Shown in pieces: positions 44,801-55,448 of a DNA stretch of 64,000 nucleotides. Each line of letters starts with the position of its first letter. Positions within the stretch are counted from its first letter, which is position 1. The translations under genes and the position numbers were made by a program. The DNA is taken from positions 310,001 to 374,000 of the forward strand of contig ML978132.1 of NCBI GenBank assembly GCA_010015805.1, read 5' to 3'. Source of the DNA: Rhizodiscina lignyota. Its lineage: Eukaryota > Ascomycota > Dothideomycetes > Aulographales > Rhizodiscinaceae. Below the pieces are notes generated by a model. It made no database searches. It saw only the letters and a program-made list of their open reading frames with translations, and was not told the DNA's origin.

Positions 44801-45737
44801 CAGAGAGACGGAACTGCTTCGCGAGATCAAAGACATTCGTGATGAGACAAGAATGATATTGTCTGTGCTCGAATCTCAATATACGACTCTCAAAGATCTC
44901 GGCGAAAAGTCCTTCCAGTCGTGGAGTGCGCCTTTCGACCAGGACACGGATGCAAAACCATGCGCGGAAGCAATACGTGTTTTGGGGAGAGGCATCGACG
45001 ACTTCACCAGAATGGATAGGCATGCGCAGTCGGTTCAGGATGCTCTCGATCATCTTCTGGATCTTAAGCAGAAGCAAGCGAATCTCTGGGAAGCTCACTC
45101 CGGAAGCTCACGAGCAAAGCAAGCCTCCGATCAAGCCTACACAATGCTCATATTCACCATGGTCACTATCGTCTTCCTCCCACTGTCCTTCATGGCCTCG
45201 TTCTTTGCGCTCAACGTCGACAAATTCCCACAAGACGACAAAGGGAACACCAATTGGCCTCTGCACATGGTTTGTGCGTACATCTTCGGCCTCTCCCTCG
45301 CCATCTCTGTTCCATTCATCATCGCGGCATGGAACACGCGGTGCTTGGACACTATCTTCAGGTTTTTATTGGCAAAGTGGATCTTGCCCTTCGGACTCTT
45401 CCTCATCGACTTATTGAGTAGCTTGTATCTGGAATCACTCGAACGCCGTAGCGAAACAACGGAATCTGGGCCGAAAGGTGATACGGCGGCGCAAGATTCG
45501 GCGGGATTGAGGCGCAGTGCAATGAAGCGGACACTGAAAGGACTCGCAGACAAACTACGTGAAGTGCAGTATGATCTCGAGCACGAGTACAAGCAAGACC
45601 GTAGTGAAAAGGAGCGAGGAGCCATTAGGATACTTCAAGAAATCAAGGACTACGTCGTGAGGCCGTTGGCGCTTCCATGGCTAAAGAAAGAGAACAGCGC
45701 AGTACATCTAGAAGAGGGTGAAGTGTACGAGCAGTAA
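41815..45737 (+). CDS. Hydrolase-like / ankyrin / CorA-like membrane fusion protein
   Basis: A predicted 1,274-residue protein in three exons: 41815-41830, 41883-43339 and 43386-45737. The 46-bp second intron is what joins two long ORFs in different frames; spliced length is divisible by three. Residues ~120-340 resemble a serine-esterase-like alpha/beta hydrolase (DIVVVHMFVG, RPIIFLGYGYGG), but the nucleophile elbow G-x-S-x-G reads GYGYG, so the Ser is absent. Two or three ankyrin repeats follow (~406-490: GKSALHIAVERSNFNMVRSL, DGKSALDIAVEKGDKNIVDL). The C-terminal half is CorA-like (LMVDQLWLWVI, coiled coil ~960-1060), with membrane helices from ~1075. The GMN signature after the first helix is replaced by ALN. 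It is probably a membrane sensor or scaffold rather than a working hydrolase or Mg2+ channel. Confidence 0.85.
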
Positions 45738-47615
45738 CGTTCTGAACTCCCATGAGGTAGATAGCAATGAAAGCACGATCTTGCTACACAATGTGCACTT
45801 GATCTTGCACACGATGCTTTGAGTGGACTCCAAGCATGGGCAAACCGGAACTCACTCACCAAAGAGGCTTTACCTGCTCAGCCTCTGCTTATTCGACACC
45901 GAAAGCATACAATACGCAGTCATTTGAATCCGACAAGTAATAGTAACACAACAGATGAAGGAAGGCATAAAGGTACACAACGCGTAAATAGACACCAGGC
46001 ACAATCAGCCCGGAGCTCAACCACGGGGGAGGCTTGTTCGATTGAATTCTTACCTCGTCGATACTGAAGCACGCGACATGCAATCGCTGGGAATGAACAC
46101 GGAGCGTTAATGCAAAGAACAAAGGAATTCAAGAAGGTACGCGGCCTGTAAATGGATTCCTGGCACAGGCAAACCGGAGCTCAACTGGCATGGAGGCATT
46201 GGTCGATTGGACTCTTCCTCCGGTGACACTGAAGCACGCGACCCGTAGCTGCCTGCAGTGAACGAGGAGTATCGACGCGACAACAGGAAGTCAGGAAGGC
46301 ACACGGCACTTAAATGGACTCCATGAATAAGCAACAGGAGCTCAACCAGCAGGTCGGTATTGTTCGATTTGACTCTTCACGATGCGCGATCGAAGTCCAC
46401 AGTGCCATCCCGGTCTCGCGCTCCGGGTTGGATCTCCACGTCTTGGCGGACGCGAGCCGACTTCTCGGTGCAAGCTGCCAAGCGGCACCAGCAAGCGCCA
46501 CCGAAACTCAATTCCGGCGTCACTTGCTTCGAGGTTGGCACGAGAAAGCTACTGCAGGTCCTGCGGTGCGGTCGCGCTCGCAACTCATCCAACCTGCCAT
46601 GCGCCTTTCAGGGGGAAAGCGTGTGCAGCTCCAGCGTCGGGCAAGCGGCCGCGCGAGTCATGGCGGCTTGTCATCTGCTGTCGGGAAGGCGTCCCGAAGT
46701 CGCACCTCCTCGGACAGGGCACAGGCACGCCACCACATTGCGACTCTCCTCTGACGGACGTAGGGCCGGGCGTTGGGGTGTGTCACGACGTCCCAGCGCC
46801 GTGGTTGTCTGACTCGCACCGCTGGCGCCAGCGTCCTATGGGAATGTCTGCCTGCTTCCTGGCCCCGCGACCTGTCCGGCGTGCGTCGAGCTGCAGGCTC
46901 CTGCACCAAGCACAGCGGGGGAAGAGAAGAGTCGCGAGCTGCGTGCGGAAATGCTGACGAGCCGGAGTCGCGTGGACTGGCTGCTGTGGCTGTCGCTGCT
47001 GCCACGCGCGGGCCCGCTGGGCTGATTGGCGTGCCTTGCGCTGACCGTCCCGACGCTCTCACATTCCCAATTTGCAGTGCTGCCTCGCGCTGGGTAGCGC
47101 GATTCGTTTGTGCCCGCAGCAAACCACGGCGGGCCGTAGCGAGCGGGTTGCGGTCCTCTGGCGCCGCTGTCTGAGCAGCGCCAGGATGTCGACGTTTCGT
47201 TTCTTGCACAGCCTATCATCGGGCCGGTGGAGTGCATCCAGCGTAAATGACTCTGCTAGTCATGGGCACGCGCTATACAGCAAACGCTCTAGTGGTGTTC
47301 CTGGCGATCGCTCTCTTATCAGTGCTCAGCACCTCTAGCTCGCCATGGCTGTTTATGTCATTCTCCCCCATACCCTCCCGGATGAGGGCAAGCTACCGCG
47401 CGGATCAAACGTTTCAATAAGGGGTCGGCCTGCATGTTTGAAGCAGGCCTTATTCCCACAACCTCTCCACCACCACCTTCGCCCATATCATCCCGCTTGC
47501 TCGCTCTTCTTCGCCCGCCACGCTTGCAGCAACCAATGTCGGCGAGGTAAATGCTTGGCCTTGCGGGAGCCATCGCGTTTCCCGCACGGAAAGCTGGGGA
47601 CGGTGCAAACTCGTC
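45738..47615. other. Repeat-bearing and GC-rich intergenic region
   Basis: 1.9 kb. The first 600 bp hold about four diverged ~164-bp repeats. From ~46400 to 47260 the sequence becomes conspicuously GC-rich with overlapping ORFs on both strands, which reflects composition rather than genes. No RNA gene or transposase is seen. Confidence 0.45.
45846..46400 (-). repeat. Diverged tandem repeat, ~164-bp period, about four copies
   Basis: The anchor word CGGAGCTCAAC or a close variant recurs at 45846, 46011, 46175 and 46336, so the periods are 165, 164 and 161 bp. Between anchors further words align: GAGGC(N)TTGTTCGATT-like at +18, CACTGAAGCACGCGAC at ~+50, and (G)TAAATGGACTCC-like before the next anchor. 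On the minus strand the copies translate to related stretches such as EESNRPMPPCQLSSGLPVPG and EESNRTIPTCWLSSC, so the array may derive from a coding repeat. The last copy is truncated. Confidence 0.75.
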
Positions 47616-49298
47616 ATGTCTGGCACATACGCACCGCTGGACCCGCTCTCTTCAGACAACCAGGGCCCGGCGAACGTCATTGTCGCCTATTTTCTCATCT
47701 GTACGACGGTAGCGTTCGCTATTGTGCGCTTTGCCGTCGGCCGGCAGAGGCTGCTGGCCTTGGACGTTGACGATGCTTGCTTTACCGCGTCAGTGGTAAG
47801 TGCATCAGTGCTGGCACGATAGCCGAGCGTATCTCTAACCACAACCCACATCCACAGATCTTCGGCATATTGACCTCAGTGGTGTCGCATCTCGAAGTCA
47901 CTGCTGGTCTTGGAAAGCACCAAAAGACGCTGAGCGGCCACGATGTGCAGAAATACTTCAAGGTACGAGGCTAGTCTAAAACTTCACCATCACTATGATT
48001 AACAACCATATCAGCTGTCCTATACGGACCAATTCCTCGCCATCACCGCCATGGCACTGGCAAAGTCGTCGATTCTCCTTCTCTTCCGCCGTCTCATGTC
48101 CCAATCTCGCCTGATCACAGCATTCTTCGCACTCTCGGCCTCAGTAATTGTATATTTCGTCTTTTCCGTATTCGCGACGGCGTTCCAGTGTGGATTACCA
48201 CGACCTTGGTTACTCGAGCCCACAACATGTACATCGCACGGTCGACTACAATATGCCATAATCGGAATGAACATGATAACGGACATGCTTCTTGCAATTT
48301 GGATCATTCCTTCGCTTTGGAAACTGCAGATGGATAAGAACACCCGGACTATCGTAATAGCTCTATTTGCGGCCCGCCTTGCGTATGATCACTCTACTCT
48401 ATTTATGGTACCATTACTCACAATATTCCAGAGTTGTCGGCGTCGCAGTGGGCCAAATAGTTCTCACGCAACGATCACTACGATCTGCAGACCAAACCTG
48501 TATGAACGCTCCGAGCTTCCCCAATTCCAGCACTGGGCCAGATTTCTGACAACTTCACAATATACAGGGTCAGCTCTTCCCCGCGCCATCATCGACCAAG
48601 TCGTCGTCCACACTTCTATTATTCACGCCACGCTCCCACGGATCCACAGTTTCCTCGCTAATCTGCAAACCGGAATGCTTTCTACCCGCATCACGACAAC
48701 TAATATCCCTCTCACCTCATCGAAGAACATGAGCAACAAGCCCAGATTCACCACCAACATCAACGCCATCGACCGCACCAAGCGCGGGACCAAGCTCTCG
48801 CTCAGCAGCATCACGGGTAAGATGCGCAGGATCAACAACCAGCTGTACGTCAGTTCGAGCAGCAACGACTACCCGCTTGAGGAGAAGAACGACAGCACGA
48901 AAGAGGAGGACGGTAATGTGATCAATGGAATGAGGCTGCGGCCCGACATCATGCCCGGCAGCAAGTGGAGCACGACCATCTACGCCGACCCCGTGCCGCC
49001 GGACTCAAGGCCTCCGCACCAGCGCAGCAGACAGCATTCTGCGAGCACGAGAGACGAGCGGGAGACGCCGATGGGTGGCCGCGTAGACGAGGAGGCGAGC
49101 ACGAGCAGCTTGACGGAAGGGCACAGCCGTGGAAACGGCCACGAGACAGACGGCCCGCGGGCGCCGCCTGGGCAGGACCAATCGCAGCAGATATGGAAGA
49201 CGAAAGAATTCCGGATGCAGATTGAGCGGGTGCGCGGAGACGGGACCAAGCTGGATATCACCAAAGCGGAGAATCGAAACACGGGGTCGGGGTCGTAG
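47616..49298 (+). CDS. PTH11-like seven-transmembrane (rhodopsin-domain) protein
   Basis: A fungal integral membrane protein of the PTH11-related group, 483 residues, in five exons: 47616-47795, 47858-47962, 48015-48382, 48432-48499 and 48568-49298. The spliced product has about seven membrane segments (VIVAYFLICTTVAFAIVRFA, FLAITAMALAKSSILLLFRR, LITAFFALSASVIVYFVFSV and later ones). It also has the conserved extracellular-loop AFQCGLPRPW with its Cys. The last junctions restore ARLAVVGVAVGQIVL and WSALPRAIIDQVVVHTSIIH, then the terminal FLANLQTGM. No CFEM domain is present. The ~200-residue cytoplasmic tail is hydrophilic and Ser/Asp/Glu-rich. Members act as receptors for surface or chemical cues; the ligand here is unknown. 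Confidence 0.88.
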
Positions 49299-49911
49299 CG
49301 GTGATCGTGTGATGTCCTCATGATAGTCCTTGGTCTTCAAGTCAAAAAATTATTTGGTGTTGGGGGGGTTTCCCAGCATATGTGAACGAAAGAGAACCGG
49401 AAAAGCGGCATTGTTGTTGGGTATTTTTTATGTGACGATTCATGGATTTTGTCATTCTTGCATTTTATCATTTGCTCCGAGATACCACTCTGTTCGTGGG
49501 CGGCAAGCTTGTTCGGCATTTTCAAAAAAGCGAGATGCTCTATCTTCATTGTGGATATGATATTGACACATGTATGAACATAGGATGGCGGGCACTCTCC
49601 ACAGTGCGAATGGAAATGTATATTTGGCTCTCCCTGTCAATGCGACGTAGTAGTCTGCCTTATCGACTCCTTCATGCAGAGCGTCGTGAGTGTGACAGAA
49701 TAATTAGCCGCTAGGTAAACCTGAAACGCCCGGGTCGAACAGCCCTTGCACTTGAAAGTAGGCAAGACTACCTCTGAAAGCCTAGTTCTACCTTCTTCGG
49801 AGTGTTTGCGATAACAACATACCGCCGAAACCTTTCACGCCTTGTCGATTGTAGAGGCTGTACATCGAAGCTGCTCAGTGCGGCGGACAGCTTTTTGTCG
49901 CCCTCGACTGT
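49299..49911. other. Convergent intergenic gap
   Basis: 613 bp between the PTH11-like stop and the HET fragment. The sequence is moderately AT-rich with no gene, repeat or RNA visible. Confidence 0.4.
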
Positions 49912-50244
49912 TCACCCAAGAATGAGCTCCTTCCACTGTTTCTTCCTGTCAGGCCCACAAGAGTTGTTGAACGCCTCCTTGAAAATCTTGCCCAGCCCCA
50001 CGCGATACCAAATATTCTCGTTCTGCTCGCTGTTCTCCACCAGCAGAACGTAGTACAGATCCCATGCCGAGAGCTGCTTCTCCTTCGAAACGTAGTAAGC
50101 CCAATCGTCGTACTCGTCCTCGTGGAATTCTTTCGCGTCCGAGATGGCTATGGACTCATACGTCTTGTCAAGGTCCAGCGGGGCGACAATTGGCCAGGAA
50201 TATGGTCCAATATATACAAATATTGCTGCAGAACTGCATTTCAT
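49912..50244 (-). pseudogene. C-terminal fragment of a HET-type incompatibility protein
   Basis: A 110-codon ORF whose sequence matches the C-terminal tail usually found on HET-domain proteins: DAKEFHEDEYDDWAYYVSKE, then LSAWDLYYVLLVE, then IWYRVGLGKIFKEAFNNSC and a terminal KQWKELILG. The HET domain itself is absent upstream, where the wax-synthase-like gene occupies the same strand and its stop (50241-50243) overlaps this ATG. It therefore looks like a leftover of a larger gene that was truncated by rearrangement. Alternatively it is a free-standing tail protein; no evidence decides. Confidence 0.6.
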
Positions 50245-51606
50245 GTCCCCAAGGCTCTCAATAACGCCAGGCCAAAGTCAGACCCCGTTCTATACGGCCA
50301 TGCCTCTAAAAGGGCATCGCGGATAATATCAGCATCTCTAAGGCCTTTGATATATATCGGAAGCGAGTACGAGAACCATAAGAACACCCAAATGTACCCT
50401 ACGGCCTTGCCAAACCGAACTCGGGCCTTACTCTGGTTTTGGCCCTGCCATTTTCTCCAAGCCCACTGGACGATATCTTCAGCTGTGATCGCGACAGGTT
50501 GGGACATGAAAAAGGCAAATTCGCCCATGTCTTTGCGCGTTACGTTGAACATTTCAAATTGATGGAAGAGGCAGCTTATTGCGAAAGACGCGTAGAGTTG
50601 GGTATATCGGGAGCCGACGCTGCCTTTGCGGAGACGCAGGATATGGGCGATTCGAACAGCTGGTTGCTGAACCATCTGAGCACAGAAATTAGCATATAGT
50701 TTTCCCGTAATTCTGCGCATGATATCGCTGAGCTTACCCTTCGCATGACTTGGTGGTATACGACACTGCAAGGCTTCGTTAGCTCCACGAATCAAAGAAG
50801 TCATCATCATAGCGGCCTGGATACCTCCACATCTGCCTCACGCTCCATGAATCGCTCAAGTGACCCACAAGTGGCGGCCATTCCCACACGTGTCACACTC
50901 CGATCGCCACGGACAATGCAGCCGCAAGACTATAGAAACAATTGAGTCGGTCCCAGACCCAGATTGCTCCGGACCATCCGATTACGGCGTTCAGGATGGC
51001 TGGCACCCAAGCTTGGCTGGTGTGCCATTCACCCTGTATCGTTGAGCCAAATCCGAGGATTACAAGCATGGCGACGGAACGAAGATACGTTAAGACCACG
51101 CGCTGAAGATGCGTTCGTACATACGTCCATTTAGGGAGTCTTGCATTGGGGTCTGGAGGCACCCCCTTGACCTGCCAGTTCCACCCGATGCCACGGTGTG
51201 ATGGTATCATAAGACGGAATGCCCAACGCAGTCTCTGCAGCGTGGATTTGACATCGGTCCAGCTCTGTGGTCTCGCGTTTCCCGAACCTGCTCCTGCGGA
51301 CCCAGATCCGACGAAGACAGGCGCATCTGGTCCAGTTACAGGAGTGAATATGACGAAGTCGAAATACCAAAGCGGCATCGCTAGGAATGGTCCACTGCTG
51401 TAGTAGTTGTCGGATGGACTACCAAACGTATAGAACGGCGCCCAAGCACATAGTAGAAGAAGCACCGGGAGAATGACTAGAGACGCGAGCCGTCGATCTG
51501 ACGATAGGAAAGGCACAAGAGTCAAAAAGAAGGTTGTCGCGGCATACGGTGCTGGAAAGGGGCGACGCTCAGAGAGTGGTGGGTACAAAGAAGACATGAA
51601 GTCCAT
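50241..51606 (-). pseudogene. Wax-synthase-like MBOAT O-acyltransferase with one in-frame TGA
   Basis: Exons 51606-50825, 50765-50738 and 50675-50241 give 415 codons in one consistent frame, interrupted only by TGA at 50893-50895 (codon 238). Before the stop are several membrane helices; directly after it, in the same frame, is the conserved EWPPLVGHLSDSWSVRQMW. The second and third junctions restore VVYHQVMRR and QQPAVRIAHILRLRKGS, then ASFAISCLFHQFEMFNV with the catalytic-type His. Such enzymes acylate hydroxyl groups of lipids or terpenoid and polyketide products. Everything apart from the one stop looks intact (splice sites, motifs, length). It is a very young pseudogene, a sequence error or a readthrough gene. 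Confidence 0.8.
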
Positions 51607-51971
51607 GACGGCGCCCGAAACTGGAAGAATCACAAAGTGATCGATACAGTCGAACAAAATGATGGGAGATCAGAATTGCGTCAATGATTTATCGCTGCCC
51701 GAGGTCGGATGGATCGGAGCTCCCAATCACGTGAGGGACAAAGTCCGATTGTTGACGAAGCAAGTTGGCAGGATTGTCAAGCTCAAAAAACTGGACAGAT
51801 ATGCTCATTCATATTGAGTTCATTATATTTTCACTGATTACAAGTTTGTGCGTTTGAGTCTGGACTCAAGACTACAATGATAAGCGCTGGAAGCACTATC
51901 CTAAACGATCGAGTAGTGAGAACAAATCGCCAACGACTTTTGGCTTGAACTCTAGCAGTTTCTCGCTCAGC
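51607..51971. other. Intergenic gap
   Basis: 365 bp between the wax-synthase-like start and the catalase 3' end. It contains the acyltransferase promoter. No motif is called. Confidence 0.4.
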
Positions 51972-53999
51972 CTATTTAGTTGCATCCGTAAGCAGCTTTC
52001 CTAGGTCTTCGGAAACACGGGTAAACATTGCTACACAGCTATTAGTCTCGAGGTAAGGTAAGGTAACCAGATGGCGTAAATTAGCCAACTCACCAATCGC
52101 CCGCTCACGAAGCTTAGGTTCGGTATTCTTCAACGACGGACCAATATTGTCAAGGAAGAACTGCTGCCCGCCTTTCTCTCCTTTAATGATCTCCCAAAGC
52201 GCTCTTGGCTGCTCAAAGTCTTTGTCCGTGACTTGGTACGAGTACGCTGCGACCTGGCCGGACCACTGCTCCGGATTCGCCGTCTGGTGGTAGTGGGTGT
52301 ACGAGATCTTGCGGAATTCCGAGCGTACATAGTCTGGATCAGCACCATAATTTCCATTGATGGTAGCTGGGCCATCGCGCTGGTAGGGTGAGTACACGGG
52401 ATTGATTGGCCGGTTATTCGGGAGCTGCTGGTAGTTCGGTCCAACGCGGTAGCGAGCAGCATCTGGGTAGCTGAACATACGAGCTTGCAGAACTTGATTG
52501 GACCCGTAGTTAGCATTCCTACAAATTCTGAATTACAGCATGACTTTGAAAAAGTAAAGGACCCACCCATGTCCGCAGATGGTCCGACGCCAGGCACCAT
52601 GTTCGACGGGGAGAAAGCTGCCTGCTCGATATCCTGAAAGTAGTTGTCCGGCTAAGATGAAATCAGTCTGGCTTTAAGCATTCTGAAAGGAGATACTGAC
52701 ATTCTTGTTCAGCGTCAGGCGACCCACTTGTCTGAGCGGATATTTCGCATGCGGCCAGGTGAAGGTGGGGTCAAATATGTCAATTGGCGCCTCTGAGACA
52801 TCGTATGGTGACATTACTTGGATGTTGAGCGTCCAGGACGGGTAATTCCCCTTCTCTATGCTGTTGAAGAGGTCTTTGATGTGATAATCAGGGTCCTCTC
52901 CAGCCAGCCTCACGGCGACATCTGCGGGCAAGGTCTCAATTCCGGCATCTGGCTTCCAGTGCCACTTGATGTACTTAAAGGTGCCATCCTAATTGCTGAG
53001 TTAGCGAATATAGCGTCGGACTGTACAAACTTCGTAGTTATACCTCTTTGCCAAGTGTATACGTGTGAACGCCGTAACCGGCGATGTTACGCAAGGAAGC
53101 AGGAATGCCACGCTGGCCGAAAAGCTGCATCAATGCATGGATGCCCTCCTATAAAGCTTACAATTAGCTCTAAACTTAATGTGCTTATGCTCCGTCGAGA
53201 CTTCTTGCCTGATTGTTCACATGGAAATCCCAGAACATATTGTCATCCGGAACGTTCGTGCGAGGATGGCGTTTATGGCTTCGATTCATGCTCGGGAACT
53301 TGATTGGGTCGCGAATAAAGAATACAGGCAGATCGTTGAAGACGAAATCTTGATTTCCTTCTTCCGTGAAGAACTTTGTCGCCCATCCTCGAACATCGCG
53401 TACAGTGTCGCTCGCGCCCTTCTCTCCCGCAACCGTCGAAATCCGGCAAAGGACTTTGGTCTTCGTTCCGACTCCATTGAGGAATTTGGCGTCGGTGAGA
53501 TCGCTGTTGTCGTGAGTCACTTCAAACTCTCCCCATGCACCAGCTGCTTTCGCATGTACGCTTCTGCTTAGGAATTAGCCTATATCCCATCTTCTTGGCG
53601 GAGGTTTCTCGCGAGCAGAATTCAATAATCAAGAGAAGTTCAGCCGGGGTCCATGAGTATAATGAGAGAGGGAATGCGGCCATGTCAAAATGTATTGGAT
53701 GCCTCACCTCTCTGGAATCCTTTCACGGGCAAAGTGTGCCAATGTCTCGATGAGCTGGGTATCAGAGAGCACTACTAGCCCTCCAGTGCCATAGCTCGAT
53801 GGGATCCGGAGAGCGGTAGTCGGATCGGGAACCGGTTGGCCTGCAAATTGTTGGCGGTGCTCGCTAGAAATTTACATCAAGTTGCTCAACTTCAGCGAGC
53901 GTATACGTCGGCGCTTCTGCCGGACGCGGATTGTTCTTGTAGAAACAGCGTCAGTATCGATTAATATTGAATTGGAAGATTTCTTACATTGGGTGCCAT
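51972..53999 (-). CDS. Monofunctional heme catalase
   Basis: A small-subunit catalase of about 495 residues, decomposing H2O2. Nine exons: 53999-53988, 53935-53907, 53863-53708, 53563-53209, 53148-53044, 52988-52701, 52651-52567, 52492-52094 and 52030-51972; total length is divisible by three. The catalytic His lies in RSVHAKAAGAWGEFEVTHD (~69). FFIRDPIKFPSMNRSHKRHP and NMFWDFHVNNQEGIHALMQL follow, then the proximal heme Tyr in RMFSYPDAARYRVGPNYQ (~352). The fourth intron has a GC donor (CAG|GCAAGA). No signal peptide and no clear C-terminal SKL-type peroxisome signal is seen (the end is TDATK). The N-terminal exon structure is doubtful: the only phase-consistent solution needs a 43-bp intron and skips a TYTLAE motif. 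Confidence 0.93.
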
Positions 54000-55448
54000 T
54001 CTATTTACTCGTATCAATTCAATCGGTAGTTGAGGCGTGTCAGTGCACGTTTAGCTTCTTGCTCCCAGTCCGGATAAATAGTGGTGCTCGAGTCGGGTCC
54101 TGATACTACTTGGCCAAATTTTTATCATGAGCTTATGACAGAACTTTAATGCAAGTGACGAAATTTGACGTTTCGAGCCCAACCCCGCATTGAGGGGACT
54201 TTTTCGATCGATAAAGTTCCAATGTTTTGCGTGTCGACACTTTATTCAGTTCTCGCGCGAGAGTGTCTAATCCACTTGCACATGTCCGTGTACAAAACCG
54301 GTCAGACAGTAACAACTCGAGCATTCTCCTGGATGGTCCCTCCAAAGCTTCATTATCGTATATCCAAGCTAGCTTCTTCGCTTAAGTTATGATGTCTTGT
54401 CATGGTCATCATATTCGATGTGATTGGGACGATGTGTCGCTCGAGAAGCCGCGGTGAACCCTGCCGTACAGCTACCCTTGGTGCATTCGGCCGTCAGAGC
54501 ATGACATTCGTCTCTGCACGATAGTTCAGCCGTACTAGACCATTAGGATGGCCCAGCTGCCTGAGGCTTCGTCGCCCGTAGGGAGACCAAACGCGGGATC
54601 CTCGCCTTGCTCGGCGGAGACCACTGCAGGCGGGCCATCGTTGATTGGAATTTTGTGACTAGAGGCACTCGTATCATACACCGTTCCATCCGTCTCCAGG
54701 ACACGGCGCCGGGAGCTTGCGGAGTAAGCTTTTCACAGACGCACCAAAACGATGATGAGTGAGGAGAGGAAGAGGTTTGTCTTCGGGGCTCGGGGATTTT
54801 GCTCATCCCGGACTGCCATTCTGAGGCCTCACCCGAATTGGGGCAAGACGATCCCTCATTTTCATCACAAATTTGAACCTCGCGGTCTCTCTCAACACGC
54901 GGCACCCTGCAGTTGGCGGCAAGTTTCACAATCTGCTTCAGTTCTGCAGTCTTTTCAGGGCTTGGGATCGGAGCCTGGGATGGTATACTGGCGCGTTCTT
55001 ATGCCTCCGGGACTCCGCTCGATCAGACAGACAGTGCTTAGTAACTCCTGTTTGAACTTCATAGCACCAGTCACAGCGAAGATATACAGCATGTAAGCAT
55101 GCATTAGTGGGGAGGTCCCTCGACTCCGCCGAAAGCGAGATGTACTACGTATCTGCAGCAGGGGTAGCTCCAGGAGACGAGAAGCCAAGCTCCAGAGCTA
55201 TCTGTGTGGAGAAAAGTTTGGTCGAAAATGTATCCCGTCCGAAGTTCCGCGAAACATGATCCCTATCTCGACCATATCCGAAGGCGTAGCTCCGATTGAA
55301 GAACGAGCTGATACGGCTGACCGCTCAATTATTCTACCCCACCTTCCATAATGGCATCTTTTGCCTTTCAGATTGCTGATCCGCTCTTAAGGGCTTGCGA
55401 GCTCCCACCGTTCCTGAGCCGTTCGAGACGTTCACTGGAATCTTCAAG
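54000..55448. other. Intergenic region, no supported gene
   Basis: About 1.45 kb between divergent catalase and sulfite-oxidase-like genes. A 128-codon minus-strand ORF (54929-54543) and overlapping plus-strand ORFs show no family pattern. Both promoters must lie here. Confidence 0.4.

Noticed and set aside
43308-45737. Separate CorA-like gene starting inside the ankyrin gene
   Set aside because: No good ATG opens this frame near its start, and a 46-bp GT-AG intron joins it in frame to the upstream ORF.
46658-47209. 183-codon minus-strand ORF and overlapping plus-strand ORFs
   Set aside because: Located in GC-rich sequence where stops are rare on both strands; Arg/Ala/Ser/Pro-rich with no domain.
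50885-50900. Programmed readthrough with UGA-CUA context at the wax-synthase-like stop
   Set aside because: The stop is followed by CAC, not the efficient CTA context; readthrough is not supported by sequence.
54543-54929. 128-codon minus-strand ORF
   Set aside because: Overlaps plus-strand ORFs of similar length and lacks any motif; probably chance.
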